In this document: positions 1 through 5,988 of the stretch, piece by piece
Numbering within the stretch: position 1 is the first letter of the stretch
Layout: each line of letters starts with the position of its first letter
DNA from: CAZKYP01 sp964556885
GTDB lineage: Bacteria > Planctomycetota > Phycisphaerae > Sedimentisphaerales > Anaerobacaceae
Direction of reading: 5' to 3'
DNA length: 6,650 bases
Assembly (NCBI GenBank): GCA_964556885.1
Contig: CAZKYP010000177.1
Span: forward strand, 1 to 6,650
Translations under genes and position numbers: made by a program
The notes under the pieces: model-generated
What the model was told of the DNA's origin: nothing
What the model saw: only the letters and a program-made list of their open reading frames with translations
The model's database searches: none

Positions 1-12
1 ATTCCTCACCTT

Positions 13-1530
13 TCATTGCTGGTACTGCCCTTGGAAATTAAATGAGAATTTGGTAACAAAAACATCGCCTCCGTAAATGTAGTCACCACCATTATAAGTC
101 GTATCGTATGCATTTGAAGTAACCGGAAAATTTCGCGAGGTAGTCTCGCCTGCCAGATAAATATAATTGTCATCAACATGTATATTGGCACGTTCGTAGC
201 CGCTCCCACCGAAGTAGGTGCTGTAACACAACGTATAAGTAAGACCATCAAATATAGTAACGAAAACATCTCTTAAGCCGTTATAGGTGGAATCGTAGGC
301 ATCTTCCGTAATCGGAAAATCTTCGGATTCTGTAAAGCCGGTCAGAACAATAGTACCTGACTCGTTTATACCAATTGAAGCTCGATCGTTCTGGCTGCCT
401 CCCAATAATGTTGCATAACTTAATTGATTTTGCAGCATATCGAGCTTTACAAAGAAGCCATCTTCCCCTCCGCTATGTGTTTGACAGAAGGCGTCTGCCG
501 TCGTCGGGAAATCCGTAGATTTGGTATATCCGGCTATATATAAATTTCCATGTCCATCCAATACGATATTGTTCATACCATCATCATCAGTTCCGCCAAT
601 AAATGTCGCATAATCCAGGTCCGAGCCGGTTGGATTCAACTTAACCAGAAATCCATCTCCCTGAGCTTGATTGCCAGGGCCGCCGTTATAGGTAGTATCG
701 TATGCATTGGCCGTGGTGGGAAAATCGTTCGAGTTGGTAGTTCCGCAAATATATGCGCATCCGGATTTGTCGACTATGATGCTGCTATATACTTCGGGGG
801 AAGATCCACCGATATACGTGCAATATAGCAGCTCACTTCCGGCCGCATTTAATTTCGCCACAAAAATATCGTCCCTGCCGTCGGCACTCTGGCCGTGTGA
901 GACGGTATCGTATGCATCCGGCGTAACCGGAAAATCAGCGGAAGAGGTACAACCGAGGATGTATGCATTTCCCTCGGAATCCACTGCAATCTTACCACAG
1001 ATGTCCATACCTGAGCCGCCGATGAAGGTCGAATAAATAATCTCGCCGCTTTCAGGATTCAACTTAACAACAAATGCATCGCCATGTGAGCTACTATTCG
1101 ATCCATTATAGGTTGTGTCGAAAGCACCTTGCGTAGTGGGGAATCTGGCATTAGTTGTATTACCGGCCAGATAGATGCAGCCTTCATGATCAACGGCCAC
1201 GCCGTGAGCATAGTTGGCGCCGCCCGGTGCGCCAATAAAAGTTGAGAATAATAATGAAGCGGTTGTAATATTTAGTTTTGACAAATAAACACCTGTGAAC
1301 TGTCTTTGTATTGCGTTTTCTGTCAGCGGGAAATCTGTCGAACGAATCGGTGCCGTCAAATAGACATAGCCGTACTCGTCAATCGCCATATCATGTGCCC
1401 GGTCATCATCACTTCCACCCAGAAATGTTGAAAATTCCAGGACCGGAGTGAATCCGGACTCAGCAGAGGCCTTTACTGCATAAACAAATAAAAACTGGCA
1501 TATAAGGCTTATTACTATACAATTTCTCAT
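13..1530 (-). CDS. Secreted SBBP-repeat protein, probable stand-alone seven-bladed beta-propeller
   Basis: This is a complete gene of 505 residues. Residues 1-23 form a Sec signal peptide (hydrophobic core, cleavage after ASA), so the protein is exported. The rest is seven tandem repeats of 62-71 residues starting at residues 33, 95, 166, 236, 307, 372 and 436. Each opens with a strand like [FY]STFIGGS, continues through a VD..G..Y..G.T segment and a DFP[TV]T turn, usually followed by AYDTTYNGG, and closes with a D.FV.KL strand. This is the SBBP (beta-propeller repeat) family, and seven copies fit a closed seven-bladed propeller. There is no membrane anchor, sorting tag or second domain; the protein ends a few residues after the last blade. 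The ATG start is supported by GAGGAG six bases upstream. The molecular function is unknown; binding to a surface partner or polymer is typical of propellers but unproven. It is transcribed divergently from the sigma-factor gene and could be its target (inference). Confidence 0.92.
   Translation of the reverse strand: MRNCIVISLICQFLFVYAVKASAESGFTPVLEFSTFLGGSDDDRAHDMAIDEYGYVYLTAPIRSTDFPLTENAIQRQFTGVYLSKLNITTASLLFSTFIGAPGGANYAHGVAVDHEGCIYLAGNTTNARFPTTQGAFDTTYNGSNSSSHGDAFVVKLNPESGEIIYSTFIGGSGMDICGKIAVDSEGNAYILGCTSSADFPVTPDAYDTVSHGQSADGRDDIFVAKLNAAGSELLYCTYIGGSSPEVYSSIIVDKSGCAYICGTTNSNDFPTTANAYDTTYNGGPGNQAQGDGFLVKLNPTGSDLDYATFIGGTDDDGMNNIVLDGHGNLYIAGYTKSTDFPTTADAFCQTHSGGEDGFFVKLDMLQNQLSYATLLGGSQNDRASIGINESGTIVLTGFTESEDFPITEDAYDSTYNGLRDVFVTIFDGLTYTLCYSTYFGGSGYERANIHVDDNYIYLAGETTSRNFPVTSNAYDTTYNGGDYIYGGDVFVTKFSFNFQGQYQQ
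16..1434 (-). repeat. Seven in-frame SBBP repeat units (propeller blades)
   Basis: The blades cover residues 33-94, 95-165, 166-235, 236-306, 307-371, 372-435 and 436-505. The DNA keeps some similarity, most clearly in the stretch coding for AYDTTYNGG, which on the plus strand reads roughly TTATAGGTNGTATCGTATGCAT and recurs near 93, 283, 687, 904 and 1108. Blade 1 is the most divergent and lacks this turn; blade 5 has a changed version (AFCQTHSGG). The repeats are diverged enough to be old internal duplications, not a recent expansion. Confidence 0.85.
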
Positions 1531-1536
1531 GATTAA

Positions 1537-1542
1537 CTCCTC
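1537..1542 (-). promoter_or_regulatory. Ribosome binding site of the SBBP-repeat gene
   Basis: The minus strand reads GAGGAG, six bases before the ATG at 1530. It is a strong Shine-Dalgarno sequence and fixes the start of the propeller gene. Confidence 0.8.
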
Positions 1543-1559
1543 AAAATGAATTTTTATTT

Positions 1560-1589
1560 AGTATGATTTACCGGCAACTATTCGGACAA
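1560..1589 (-). promoter_or_regulatory. Possible sigma-70-type promoter of the SBBP-repeat gene
   Basis: On the minus strand TTGTCC (1584-1589) is followed after 18 bases by CATACT (1560-1565). Each box matches four of six consensus bases. The predicted transcript would start near 1553 and leave a short leader holding the GAGGAG site. The match is modest. If the neighbouring sigma factor controls this gene, a different promoter would be used. Confidence 0.3.
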
Positions 1590-1679
1590 AGCCGCGAATA
1601 GATGAAAAGTTTCACAATTTATAAGTCGATAAAAAATAAATATGAAACTTTTATATGCATGATGTCTTTGATTATTCAG

Positions 1680-2143
1680 ATGGCGTTTAATAACAATACG
1701 ATTAGTCTGACTTTGATTAACAAGGCCCGGCAAGGCTGTAGTGAGAGTATGTCTGCTCTCATCGAATGTATCAAAAACGACATTCAGGCCTACTTGTTCA
1801 GACTGACACTGGATACTCACCTGACCGAGGACCTGTATCAGGAGACGCTAATGGAAATGGTCAAACATCTGCCCGAGCTAAAGTTCACTTGCATAAAAGC
1901 CTTCTGGGGCTGGCTCTACAAAATCGCCCTCAGCAAGGTCTGCCGGCAATCAAGGAAAAAATATTCGGCCGAAAATTCCGAAGTGCTCAACAAAATCCCG
2001 GCCGGATTTGCAGAGACGCCGCCGCATAATTTGATTAAGCAGGAACTGACCCAGGCCATATACGAAGCCATTTCATCTTTGAAAGTCAGCTATCGAAATG
2101 TCATTACCCTGCGATGTTTCCAGCAGCTCAGTTATGCCGAAAT
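1680..2143 (+). CDS. ECF-type RNA polymerase sigma factor, 5' part, interrupted by assembly gap
   Basis: The gene encodes a sigma-70-family (ECF group) transcription initiation factor that would direct RNA polymerase to specific promoters. Numbering from the ATG at 1680, residues 9-22 (LTLINKARQG...) match the usual ECF opening. Residues about 24-95 are region 2, with the EDLYQETL motif and the FWGWLYKIAL helix followed by a basic stretch. Residues about 118-154 begin region 4, ending in LSYAE plus ATN, exactly where the helix-turn-helix should start; the rest lies in the gap. An in-frame ATG at 1602 would add 26 residues, but 1602-1679 is AT-rich and resembles no sigma sequence; ATGs at 1659 and 1662 are also possible. 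No candidate start has a clear Shine-Dalgarno site. It very probably continues into the coding piece at 2244-2860. No separate anti-sigma gene is visible nearby. Confidence 0.85.
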
Positions 2144-2243
2144 NNNNNNNNNNNNNNNNNNNNNNNNNNNNNNNNNNNNNNNNNNNNNNNNNNNNNNNNN
2201 NNNNNNNNNNNNNNNNNNNNNNNNNNNNNNNNNNNNNNNNNNN
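2144..2243. other. Assembly gap (100 N) inside the sigma-factor gene
   Basis: Exactly 100 unknown bases, the usual placeholder for a gap of unknown size. The base pair before it (AT) fills codon positions 1-2, and the pair after it (TG) fills positions 2-3 of the downstream reading frame. If one gene crosses the gap, the true missing length must leave remainder 2 when divided by 3; 100 leaves 1, so the drawn length cannot be right under that reading. Any protein translated straight through the N run is an artefact. Confidence 0.97.
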
Positions 2244-2860
2244 TGGCAGCCGCATTATCCAAATTCAGCCTGACAGCCGCAGTTTGTGTCATTGTCCTAA
2301 TCGGTGCATTGGAAACTCAAAAAATTGGTTCTTCGTATATTAATGAGTCCCCGGACCTGCTCGGGGACATTATCAAAGATACGAACTACGTTTACCCGGC
2401 TCTTGTACCGAGAACATACGACCCCGACCAAAGCGGCTGGGAGTGTATGGTCTACACAAATGACGGCCGCTTGATTGAGTCCGTAAATCCGGAGGAAATA
2501 TTATTAGCTGAACAAATCTCATCTAATAAAAGTCTGATACTACCTGCGGGCCACTGGGTAGAAGTGCTGTTCCGAACTCCGATTGTCGATGGGCCGGGTG
2601 CAGACCTTTTCATAACCGGATACGGTGCGGCCAACATACCGAAAGTATCACTGGTCGGACCGAATGATGAACTGAGCGAACTTAAAATTTTAGATAAAAG
2701 GGCGGCCCCGTCCGGCTTCACAATTGTCGGCTATGATTTAGCAGGAATCGATTTACCATTCAAATCCTCCCAAGTAAGAGTAACCAACACCACGCCAGAA
2801 ACACAGGCGAGAATATTCAGGCTGCAAACAATCCGCGCCCGGCTTCCGGAAGGCCAATAA
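2244..2860 (+). CDS. C-terminal part of the sigma factor: membrane helix plus outer-face beta-rich domain
   Basis: An open frame enters from the gap and ends at TAA (2858-2860), giving about 204 residues. It begins AAALSKF, then has one hydrophobic segment (about 2264-2311, core LTAAVCVIVLIGAL) that looks like a membrane helix. The remaining 180 or so residues are polar and beta-rich. They include DPDQSGWECMV (2420-2452), similar to a DxDxSG calcium-type loop, and a W-V-E-V strand followed by PIVDGPGADLF (within 2555-2626). The latter resembles, from memory, surface beta-sandwich domains with a DGPG.D motif. I infer it is the C-terminal extension of the ECF sigma factor, an architecture I associate with Planctomycetota: same strand, no room for a separate start, and the typical small-residue linker after region 4. 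With the sigma part inside, one helix would place this domain outside the membrane. It could instead be a separate membrane protein whose start lies in the gap. Confidence 0.72.
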
Positions 2861-2895
2861 AAAAAGCACATAAAGTTTTATTCTCTCCTCAACAA

Positions 2896-2923
2896 TTGAC
2901 ACAAACCAGCAAAACTGTATTTG
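2896..2923 (+). promoter_or_regulatory. Possible promoter upstream of the SGNH hydrolase gene
   Basis: A perfect -35 box TTGACA (2896-2901) is followed after 16 bases by TATTTG (2918-2923), a poor -10 box matching three of six bases. It lies in the 145-base gap between the sigma gene and the esterase gene, suggesting the esterase is not simply co-transcribed. I see no convincing terminator for the sigma gene; only a weak AT-only inverted repeat follows its stop codon. Confidence 0.3.
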
Positions 2924-2993
2924 ATTGATTCATTAGGATATGTCATATTGTTATCCAGTTAATACAGATCGAAAAATCAACATGCAGGCATAG

Positions 2994-2999
2994 AAAGGA
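2994..2999 (+). promoter_or_regulatory. Ribosome binding site of the SGNH hydrolase gene
   Basis: AAAGGA lies six bases before the ATG at 3006 and supports that start, which also opens directly onto a signal peptide. Confidence 0.7.
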
Positions 3000-3005
3000 T
3001 ATACG

Positions 3006-3701
3006 ATGACCAGGCGAACAATTTGTATTTTTATTTTTCTTTGCGGCCTGGCCGCAATATATGCCCAGGATAAACCTGCAAATAATACAGCCAATCCGTG
3101 GGAAGAGACGATAAAGAATTTCGAGGACTGGGACAGGAAAAACTCATTCCCTGCGAACGCGGTCCTGTTCGTGGGCAGCTCGAGCATTCGGCTCTGGCCG
3201 ACCCGAGAATGCTTCGCTGGATTAGAGTTAATAAACCGTGGTTTTGGTGGCTCCAAGATTTACGAAGTTAATTACTTCACTAACCGGATTGTACTGCCTT
3301 ATAAACCGAAGATGATAGTATTCTATGCCGGTGACAATGATATTGCGGGCGACATGAGTGCACAGCAGGTATTCGAAGATTATCAAAAGTTCGTAAAACT
3401 GGTTCATAGTGATTTGCCTGATACGCGGATTATTTTTATCAGTATCAAGCCATGCCGGAGTCGATGGTCTTATTGGCCTGTTATGGTTGAAGCGAATAAA
3501 TTGATTCGGGAATTCTCGGACAAGGATACCCGGTTGTTCTATTTCGACGGGGCCGCACCGCTGTTAGATGATAAAGGTGAACCAAAAGACGAATTGTTCC
3601 TCGATGATAAATTACACCTGAACAGCAAAGGCTACGACGTCTGGACGAAACTGCTCCGCCCGACTATCGAAACAGCGTTAAAATCAGATATTAACCGGTA
3701 G
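3006..3701 (+). CDS. Exported SGNH/GDSL-family hydrolase, probable carbohydrate esterase
   Basis: This is a complete protein of 231 residues. Residues 1-20 form a signal peptide (cleavage after IYA, next residue Q), so the enzyme acts outside the cytoplasm. The SGNH blocks are all present. Block I is VGSSSIRLW, with Ser59 the likely nucleophile; block II is NRGFGGS (residues 77-83, glycine of the oxyanion hole); block III is GDND (109-112), with Asn111; block V is D201-K-L-H204, giving the catalytic Asp and His. Block I has Ser where classic GDSL has Asp, which is common in this GSSSIR subgroup. The enzyme should hydrolyse an ester through a Ser-His-Asp triad. The substrate cannot be read from sequence; next to GH51 and GH43 enzymes, acetyl groups on arabinoxylan or a similar hemicellulose are a reasonable guess. 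The gene ends eight bases from the stop of the convergent GH51 gene. Confidence 0.9.
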   Translation: MTRRTICIFIFLCGLAAIYAQDKPANNTANPWEETIKNFEDWDRKNSFPANAVLFVGSSSIRLWPTRECFAGLELINRGFGGSKIYEVNYFTNRIVLPYKPKMIVFYAGDNDIAGDMSAQQVFEDYQKFVKLVHSDLPDTRIIFISIKPCRSRWSYWPVMVEANKLIREFSDKDTRLFYFDGAAPLLDDKGEPKDELFLDDKLHLNSKGYDVWTKLLRPTIETALKSDINR

Positions 3702-3709
3702 CAGCCTGC

Positions 3710-5764
3710 TTATCTGGCATTGAATTTATACAGGCTGACACTGATTGGAGCAACATCCAGCGTTTTTGGTACTTGATCCAGTTGTGACTCGACTATTTTC
3801 ACTTGTGGCTGCTGTTCGGCGATATTCCGGGCATTTAAATTGTCCGGTGCAATCTCTAATTTTACGGCGTCATCCCAAAGCTCGATATTTTTGAAATTGA
3901 TACCGATTTTCTGAACTGTTTCTGTCGGATTGATAATCGCTACTGTTAAAGTTTTCTTATCGGCGCTCAAGGCCGCAGCAACATCGAGCGGATATGTGCC
4001 ACTGCCGGACGAAACCGTCGGCTTATCCACACCAATGGTTCCCTTAACCTCGTGCTGCGGCGAGTTACCAACGACCTCGACCGGGATAGTTCCGAACTGG
4101 CGACGATAAAGATAAAACGCTAAACCCGTCGTGCTGTAGCAGGAATCGGCGCCGTTGAAATCCAGAGCCGAGGTAAACGCTGTATATGCACCCATCTTGA
4201 TGACATCTGTGTGCCGGAACATCTCATGAAGTCCTTCGGCGGCACAGAGCGTACTCATAAAACCCATCCTCCCGCCGCCGGCCCATTCGTCGATAGCGAG
4301 CTTAATGTTTTTGTCCTTGAGCTGCGGCATCCTTTTGAGATACTCCTCCCATGCCTCGACCGTGCATTTAACACGGTTCGGCAGCCTGCGAACCTGGTCT
4401 ACCAGCGGGTCGTCAGTACGAACGAACTGCTGCTCGTTCACATCGAACGCACTGTTGGTCACAGGATATAAATGCTCGGCGAGGTATTCGAAATAATCGG
4501 ATGAGTTTTCCAGCAGTTGGCCGGACCAGTCCTGCTTCGAGCCATATTCGTACGGCAGCTTGGCGGGCAGCGGCTGACGGTGATGTCTGGCGGTGGTACT
4601 TGTCTCGAATATGGTTGCGCCGGAGGCCACGATTACTATGGTCGGGTCGACCTGCCGCATGGCCTTTGCGAACATGTTATGTTTGAGGACATAATGGTCG
4701 ATATACATGTGGCCCAACTGCCACTGGCCGTACATCTCGTTGCCGATTCCCCACCATTTGACATTATACGGCTCCGGCTGGCCGTTTTGCGCACGAAGCT
4801 TGCCCATGGGTGTATTGACTGAGCCGTTTACATACTCGACCCACTGGGCCGCTGAGTGCGCATCTCCAAAGCCTGCGTTCACACAAATATATGGATCGAT
4901 ACCGAGCAGACGGCACAGGGTCAAAAACTCATCGGTCCCGACGTCATTATATTCCACGGTGTTCCAGGCATAGTCATATCGCGGCGGCCTTTTGTCTATA
5001 TCGCCGATTCCGTCGAGCCATTCATAACCCGAAACGAAATTACCGCCCGGCCAGCGATACATCCCGGATTTAAGCTCTTTGAGCAGTCTGACCATGTCCG
5101 CTCGGAAGCCTTTGACGTTATCCGACGGCATAAGCGACACAACACCGATGGAAAACAAGCCACTTCCGGTCCCGATGATTTCCAGCTTGCCGTCGTCGGA
5201 GTCGGCTTCACTGGTGAAATTCAGAGAATATCTCTTATATTCTCTCGACAATGAACCGATTGAAATTATTTGAGATTCGTCCGGACTTGTACCCCAAACA
5301 AGTTTTACTTCGACTTTCGCACCGGAATCACCTTTCAGGTAAATTCGGCTGGTATAACTTCTTCCTTTACGAAGGACTAAACCTGCCTGAATGATACCGC
5401 GAGAGGACTGAGCATCGAGTTTAATGATAGGAGAATGCTCGCCGACAAAAGGATTCTCGCGGTCCATTGTCACAAACTCGTCCGGCCCGACCGGTCTCCA
5501 CCTGTTAAAGTCTCTCTTCTTGTTAACCGGATTCAGCTCTGCACTCGAATCGACAGGGTAAAAGAATTTGCGGTCACTGAGCATCTCCGCCCACATTCCC
5601 TTTTCGAACAGGTTGAATAAAAGCTCGGTGAACTGGCCGTAAACGTACGGATGTATGGCCTCGTCCGTCCTGGCCGCATCGATTGTCATTGTCAAATCCT
5701 GTGCGTTGACACTAATAGCCGCAAATGTCACTGTCAAAATAAGGAAAAATCGATTCGTACGCAT
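3710..5764 (-). CDS. Exported GH51 alpha-L-arabinofuranosidase with inserted CBM-like domain
   Basis: This is a complete protein of 684 residues that should release terminal alpha-L-arabinofuranose from arabinoxylan, arabinan or their oligosaccharides by a retaining mechanism. Residues 1-21 are a signal peptide (cleavage after VNA). The catalytic barrel begins near residue 36 (YVYGQFTELL) and is interrupted at about 84-212 by a beta-rich segment resembling carbohydrate-binding modules seen in many exported GH51 enzymes. It resumes with RWPGGNF (237-243) and GTDEF (276-280). Glu343 in WWGIGNE is the acid/base and Glu493 in AIDEW the nucleophile. The last 170 or so residues are mostly the C-terminal beta-sandwich. 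After the nucleophile the sequence is AGGG instead of the common NVW, a subfamily-type variation. The start is supported by AAAGGAG seven bases upstream. It is convergent with the esterase gene and divergent from the GH43 gene, with which it probably shares regulation. An endoglucanase role, known for a few GH51 members, is less likely. Confidence 0.93.
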   Translation of the reverse strand: MRTNRFFLILTVTFAAISVNAQDLTMTIDAARTDEAIHPYVYGQFTELLFNLFEKGMWAEMLSDRKFFYPVDSSAELNPVNKKRDFNRWRPVGPDEFVTMDRENPFVGEHSPIIKLDAQSSRGIIQAGLVLRKGRSYTSRIYLKGDSGAKVEVKLVWGTSPDESQIISIGSLSREYKRYSLNFTSEADSDDGKLEIIGTGSGLFSIGVVSLMPSDNVKGFRADMVRLLKELKSGMYRWPGGNFVSGYEWLDGIGDIDKRPPRYDYAWNTVEYNDVGTDEFLTLCRLLGIDPYICVNAGFGDAHSAAQWVEYVNGSVNTPMGKLRAQNGQPEPYNVKWWGIGNEMYGQWQLGHMYIDHYVLKHNMFAKAMRQVDPTIVIVASGATIFETSTTARHHRQPLPAKLPYEYGSKQDWSGQLLENSSDYFEYLAEHLYPVTNSAFDVNEQQFVRTDDPLVDQVRRLPNRVKCTVEAWEEYLKRMPQLKDKNIKLAIDEWAGGGRMGFMSTLCAAEGLHEMFRHTDVIKMGAYTAFTSALDFNGADSCYSTTGLAFYLYRRQFGTIPVEVVGNSPQHEVKGTIGVDKPTVSSGSGTYPLDVAAALSADKKTLTVAIINPTETVQKIGINFKNIELWDDAVKLEIAPDNLNARNIAEQQPQVKIVESQLDQVPKTLDVAPISVSLYKFNAR

Positions 5765-5771
5765 CTTGCAT

Positions 5772-5778
5772 CTCCTTT
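5772..5778 (-). promoter_or_regulatory. Ribosome binding site of the GH51 gene
   Basis: The minus strand reads AAAGGAG, seven bases before the ATG at 5764, a strong match that fixes the start. Confidence 0.8.
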
Positions 5779-5790
5779 CAATCCGTTTGA
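5778..5790 (-). promoter_or_regulatory. CAAACGG-type element in the GH51 leader
   Basis: The minus strand reads TCAAACGGATTGA, with perfect TCAA/TTGA arms around ACGGA. It sits just upstream of, and touches, the GH51 ribosome binding site. It shares the CAAACGG core with the element at 5872-5886. LacI-family operators often have a CG-centred core of this kind, but this is a guess. Confidence 0.25.
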
Positions 5791-5811
5791 TTCGCTAAAA
5801 AAATATGTATT

Positions 5812-5839
5812 ATTCTAACTCCTGTAAACCCATAAGCAA
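5812..5839 (-). promoter_or_regulatory. Possible promoter of the GH51 gene
   Basis: On the minus strand TAGAAT (5812-5817, five of six -10 bases) lies 16 bases after TTGCTT (5834-5839, three of six -35 bases). Transcription would start near 5805 and give a leader of about 40 bases. A weak -35 box would suit an activated promoter. Confidence 0.35.
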
Positions 5840-5860
5840 GCAACAATTTTGAAGGGAAAA

Positions 5861-5886
5861 AATATCAAATATTGCAAACGGTTGTT
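5861..5886 (+). promoter_or_regulatory. Inverted repeat and adjoining CAAACGG element between the divergent GH51 and GH43 promoters
   Basis: AATAT-CAA-ATATT (5861-5873) is a perfect short inverted repeat. It runs directly into TTGCAAACGGTTGTT (5872-5886), which has a LacI-like CG core flanked by CAA and TTG arms. The pair lies upstream of both proposed -35 boxes, where a regulator could act on both genes. The binding protein is not in this window. Confidence 0.25.
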
Positions 5887-5902
5887 CTATCTTAAAACCG
5901 AA

Positions 5903-5931
5903 TTGACGGGCGATGCGGAAATTGTTATCCT
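5903..5931 (+). promoter_or_regulatory. Probable promoter of the GH43 gene
   Basis: TTGACG (5903-5908, five of six bases) and TATCCT (5926-5931, four of six) are separated by the ideal 17 bases. The transcript would start near 5938 and carry a leader of about 50 bases that includes the ribosome binding site at 5975-5981. Confidence 0.45.
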
Positions 5932-5974
5932 CAGTCGATAATCTTATAAAATTGGCCGCATGATAATGGATTAC

Positions 5975-5981
5975 AGAGGAG
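5975..5981 (+). promoter_or_regulatory. Ribosome binding site of the GH43 gene
   Basis: AGAGGAG lies seven bases before the ATG at 5989. It decides this start over the upstream ATGs at 5959 and 5966. Confidence 0.8.
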
Positions 5982-5988
5982 TCGTTCT

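Noticed and set aside
550..1036. Plus-strand open frames inside the propeller gene
   Set aside because: They are antisense shadows of the SBBP repeats; their translations have no recognisable family and no ribosome binding sites.
16..1434. Tandem repeats as a CRISPR array or mobile repeat
   Set aside because: The repeats are long, diverged, in frame and code for protein blades; there is no short exact repeat with unique spacers.
1611..1642. TTCACA and TAAATA as a sigma-gene promoter
   Set aside because: Spacing is 20 bases and matches are poor in an AT-rich stretch; it mildly favours a start at or after 1659 but is not strong enough to list.
2073..2721. Minus-strand open frames around and after the gap
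   Set aside because: One is mostly N; the other is antisense to the well-supported outer-domain coding piece.
2114..2860. A single open frame starting before the N run and reading through it
   Set aside because: The part before the gap is out of frame with the sigma factor and meaningless; only the part after 2243 is supported. The ATG at 2114 is spurious.
2861..2892. AT-rich inverted repeat after the sigma gene as a terminator
   Set aside because: The stem would be only A-T pairs with a long loop, too weak to call.
3699..3712. AGCAG-C-CTGCT inverted repeat as a bidirectional terminator
   Set aside because: The loop would be one base, or the stem only four pairs with a three-base loop, and no T-run follows on either strand.
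4211..5273. Several plus-strand open frames across the GH51 gene
   Set aside because: They lie antisense to a clearly recognised enzyme with intact motifs, overlap each other, and show no family signature.
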